DNA of 64,000 bases from Brevibacterium permense (GTDB lineage Bacteria; Actinomycetota; Actinomycetes; Actinomycetales; Brevibacteriaceae), in NCBI RefSeq assembly GCF_013280495.1, contig NZ_JABSSX010000005.1, positions 235,611 through 299,610 of the forward strand. The letters are read 5' to 3'. The position numbers and the translations under genes are program-made. Shown here piece by piece: positions 61,960 through 64,000 of the stretch. Position 1 is the stretch's first letter; every line of letters starts with the position of its first letter. Below the pieces are notes generated by a model, which worked only from the letters and a program-made list of their open reading frames with translations, was not told where the DNA came from and searched no databases.

Positions 61960-62865
61960 TTACTTCGGCAGACCCTCGGCGTTCGGGTCGATGTTCTTGA
62001 TCAGCGCGGAGGTGTCGAGTCCGCCGAGGTCTTCGTCAATGAGCTTCTGCAGCTGTGCATGGACGAGGGTGGCCGCCGGGAGGTCGACACCCTGGGTCTC
62101 GGCGCCGGCGAGGGCGAGGCCGACGTCCTTGTGCATGAGTGCGGTGGCGAAGCCGGGTTTGAACTCGTTGTTCGCCGCGGCCGTGGTGGTCACACCGGGC
62201 ACCGGATACCAGGTCCGCAGCGGCCATGAGTCGCCGGAGGACACCTTTGCAATATCGTGGAAGACCTTCGGATCGAGGCCGAAGCGTTCTGCCAGCACAG
62301 CGCCTTCGACGACACCCTGAAGGCTGATCGAGAGCATCATGTTGTTGACGATCTTCGCGGCCTGACCTGCGGCGTCACCGCCAGCGTGGAAGATGTTCCC
62401 GGCCATCGCCTCGATGACGGGTCGGGCCTCTTCGATGTCGGCGTCGTCGCCGCCGAGCATGAAGGTCAGGGTGCCGGCCTCGGCGCCGGTGACGCCGCCG
62501 GAGACGGGACCGTCGATGAGGCGGAAGCCTGCCTTCTTTGCCTCGGAGTGGAGGAGGCGGGCCGAATCGAAGTCGATCGTCGAGGAATCGATGAGGAGGG
62601 TCTTCTGGTCCGCGTTGACCAGGACGCCGTCGGGCTCGAGGTATGCGGTGCGAGCGTGCTCGCCCTTGGGCAGCATCGTGAAGACGATATCGGCACCGGC
62701 GACCGCCTCGGCGATGGAACTCACGGGGTTCACCCCGTTCTTCGCGGCTGCGTCCACGGCCTCGGGGACGAGATCGAATCCGTTGACGGTGTGACCGGCC
62801 TTGACCAGGTTCGCAGTCATCGGGCGGCCCATATTTCCCAGGCCAACCCATCCAATAGTCGACAT
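61960..62865 (-). CDS. NAD(P)-dependent 3-hydroxyisobutyrate dehydrogenase family oxidoreductase
   Basis: 301 residues (GAGGAGGCATATT leader). The Rossmann motif WVGLGNMGRPMTANLVKAG, substrate-site motif DGPVSGGVTGAEAGTL and catalytic K171 in AAKIVNNMM define the beta-hydroxyacid dehydrogenase family, which oxidises 3-hydroxyisobutyrate, tartronate semialdehyde or similar. The exact substrate is unknown. It is divergent from a LysR gene (140 bases between starts), which probably regulates it. Confidence 0.9.
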   Translation of the reverse strand: MSTIGWVGLGNMGRPMTANLVKAGHTVNGFDLVPEAVDAAAKNGVNPVSSIAEAVAGADIVFTMLPKGEHARTAYLEPDGVLVNADQKTLLIDSSTIDFDSARLLHSEAKKAGFRLIDGPVSGGVTGAEAGTLTFMLGGDDADIEEARPVIEAMAGNIFHAGGDAAGQAAKIVNNMMLSISLQGVVEGAVLAERFGLDPKVFHDIAKVSSGDSWPLRTWYPVPGVTTTAAANNEFKPGFATALMHKDVGLALAGAETQGVDLPAATLVHAQLQKLIDEDLGGLDTSALIKNIDPNAEGLPK

Positions 62866-63005
62866 AATATGCCTCCTCGCATAATGTTCAGCAACTCTTA
62901 CGTGTTCCCTCTCACAGTACGCCAGTCGATCGTCCGAAGCCCGGCGGGGAGCCTCACCTCTTCCGCACCGGTTATGTGCGCGTACGCAGATAGAATGAGG
63001 TCACT

Positions 63006-63881
63006 ATGACTTCCTATGCACCTGGCAGTTCCGGTCCGCAGATCGCCCCCGAGGATCTGCTGACTCTGCTCGCCGTCGCCCGGCTGGGGAAGTTCACGGC
63101 CGCGGCACACAGCCTCGGCCTCAACCACACGACCGTCTCCAGGCGCATCGCCGCACTTGAGAAGGCATACGGCGATCGCGTGCTCGTGGCCTCGCCCGAC
63201 GGGTGGGAGCTCAGCGCCGCCGGACGTCAGCTGCTGCCGATCGCCGAAGACATCGAGGCCGCTCTGGGGCGCATCGATGCGCATTCGAATTCTGCTCTGT
63301 CAGGAACGATCCGGCTGGCGTGCCCGCAGGCCTTCGCCCTTGAGTTCGCCGTTCCGGCTCTCACCACACTGCAGGGACAGCACCCGGGACTGCAGATCGA
63401 ACTGATCACCGCTACGCAGCGGGCCCGGCAATATCGGTCGGGCGTCGATATCGAGATCGTCGTGGGGCGTCCGGATGCCCCACGCTCGATCGCCAAGCAC
63501 ATCCGCGACTACCGGCTCCTGCTCTACGCTTCGCAGGATTACATCGCCTCGCATCCGATGCCGCAGTCGCTGGATGATCTGGCCGACCACCGGATGGTCT
63601 ACTACATCGAGAATTCGCTGCGCGTCGATGATCTCGACGAGGCGGCCGACGCACTTCCGCGCGGGAAGGGATTCTTTCGGTCAACTTCGGTGCATGCACA
63701 TGTGCTCGCGACCTCGCACGGGGCCGGGATCGGCATCCTGCCCGACTTCCTCGCCCACGGCAATTCCCGCTTGGTGCAGGTGCTGCCCGAGCTGTTCTCC
63801 AAACAGGTGTCGTATTGGGCCTCGGTCCGCCACGAGTCCCTGCGCAACGCCGGAGTCCGCAAAGTCCTAGAATCCCTCTAA
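63006..63881 (+). CDS. LysR family transcriptional regulator
   Basis: 291 residues. The N-terminal helix-turn-helix is LLTLLAVARLGKFTAAAHSL followed by NHTTVSRRIAALEKAYGDRV; the rest is the periplasmic-binding-like effector domain. A TAGAAT hexamer at about 62991 and GAGG just before the start give a short leader. LysR proteins usually activate a divergent gene, here the hydroxyisobutyrate dehydrogenase-like gene. Confidence 0.9.
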   Translation: MTSYAPGSSGPQIAPEDLLTLLAVARLGKFTAAAHSLGLNHTTVSRRIAALEKAYGDRVLVASPDGWELSAAGRQLLPIAEDIEAALGRIDAHSNSALSGTIRLACPQAFALEFAVPALTTLQGQHPGLQIELITATQRARQYRSGVDIEIVVGRPDAPRSIAKHIRDYRLLLYASQDYIASHPMPQSLDDLADHRMVYYIENSLRVDDLDEAADALPRGKGFFRSTSVHAHVLATSHGAGIGILPDFLAHGNSRLVQVLPELFSKQVSYWASVRHESLRNAGVRKVLESL

Positions 63882-63919
63882 TTGCTACCTGACGGCGGCC
63901 CAGCAACCTCGCGCTGGAG

Positions 63920-64000
63920 TGGTCCCCGAAAGTTGGACTGTGATCAACACAAACCAACTTGAAGGGACCATTCCATGCGTCAGGACTGTCTGATCACCAA
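63920..64000 (+). mobile_element. Possible left end of an insertion sequence (IS3-like terminus)
   Basis: TGGTCCCCGAAAGTTGGAC at 63920 resembles the ends of IS3-family elements (TGACCCCC-AAAGTTGGAC type, from memory). An inverted copy, CCAACTTGAAGGGACCA, ends at 63970 with three mismatches in 17. A frame starts with ATG at 63975 (MRQDCLIT) and runs out of the window; it could be a transposase start but is too short to identify. The other end of the element is outside the window. Confidence 0.4.

Overview
The window is high-GC bacterial DNA with dense genes, frequent GTG starts and many genes that appear to be leaderless (a TAnnnT hexamer 6-7 bases before the start codon). Families typical of Actinomycetota are present: DUF3817, DUF4235, a DUF222/13E12-type HNH protein, LPXTG-type wall proteins, and a Mrp antiporter with a fused A/B subunit. 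The whole fits an aerobic, salt-tolerant Micrococcales member; Brevibacterium is my best guess, from general resemblance only. No rRNA, tRNA, CRISPR array or prophage was found. It looks like ordinary chromosome with a possible insertion-sequence end at the extreme right.

Layout. 1-6.2 kb: MarR regulator with a perfect palindromic operator and a divergent partner; SRPBCC and LssY-C proteins; a MerR regulator fused to HEAT repeats next to a HEAT protein, with a MerR-type operator and a truncated GyrI-like gene on the other side. 6.3-16.9 kb: secreted lysozyme-like protein, zinc-type ArsR regulator, EamA transporter, aminotransferase with AhpD-like protein, cupin, glutamate-cysteine ligase family enzyme, M20 peptidase, FkbM methyltransferase, GNAT acetyltransferase, enolase-superfamily enzyme. 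16.9-28 kb: CDF metal exporter, flotillin, DUF3817, LPRTG-anchored M28 peptidase, ferritin-VIT1 transporter overlapping aminodeoxychorismate lyase, DUF4235, AroD, hydrolase. 28-32.4 kb: three-gene osmoprotectant ABC operon, then an O6-alkylguanine-DNA methyltransferase. 32.5-36 kb: copper/iron group (Dyp peroxidase, PCuAC chaperone, membrane protein) and an isochorismatase-fold protein. 36-41.3 kb: HNH protein, NagA, S9 peptidase. 41.5-51.5 kb: one long minus-strand operon encoding the Mrp Na+/H+ antiporter followed by a response regulator, a kinase and a lipoprotein, almost all with overlapping ends. 51.7-64 kb: dCTP deaminase and a partner of unknown function, an LPRTG protein with a degenerate ABC ATPase and a membrane protein, a DUF559 protein flanked by two 62-bp palindromic repeats, a thioredoxin-NHL protein, YggS, a hydroxyisobutyrate dehydrogenase-family enzyme and a LysR regulator.

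How it fits together. Salt and envelope homeostasis is a clear theme: Mrp antiporter plus two-component system, the osmoprotectant ABC operon, and two LPRTG wall proteins. GTnAC-N6-GTnAC-like direct repeats, resembling the MtrA box, lie upstream of the osmoprotectant operon and both LPRTG genes, suggesting a common regulator encoded elsewhere. Zinc/metal handling (ArsR, CDF, VIT1, PCuAC) is a second theme. The most unusual non-coding feature is a set of short tandem arrays sharing a CGAGGCGG core, one of which lies in frame inside a DNA-repair gene, together with several long intergenic inverted repeats.
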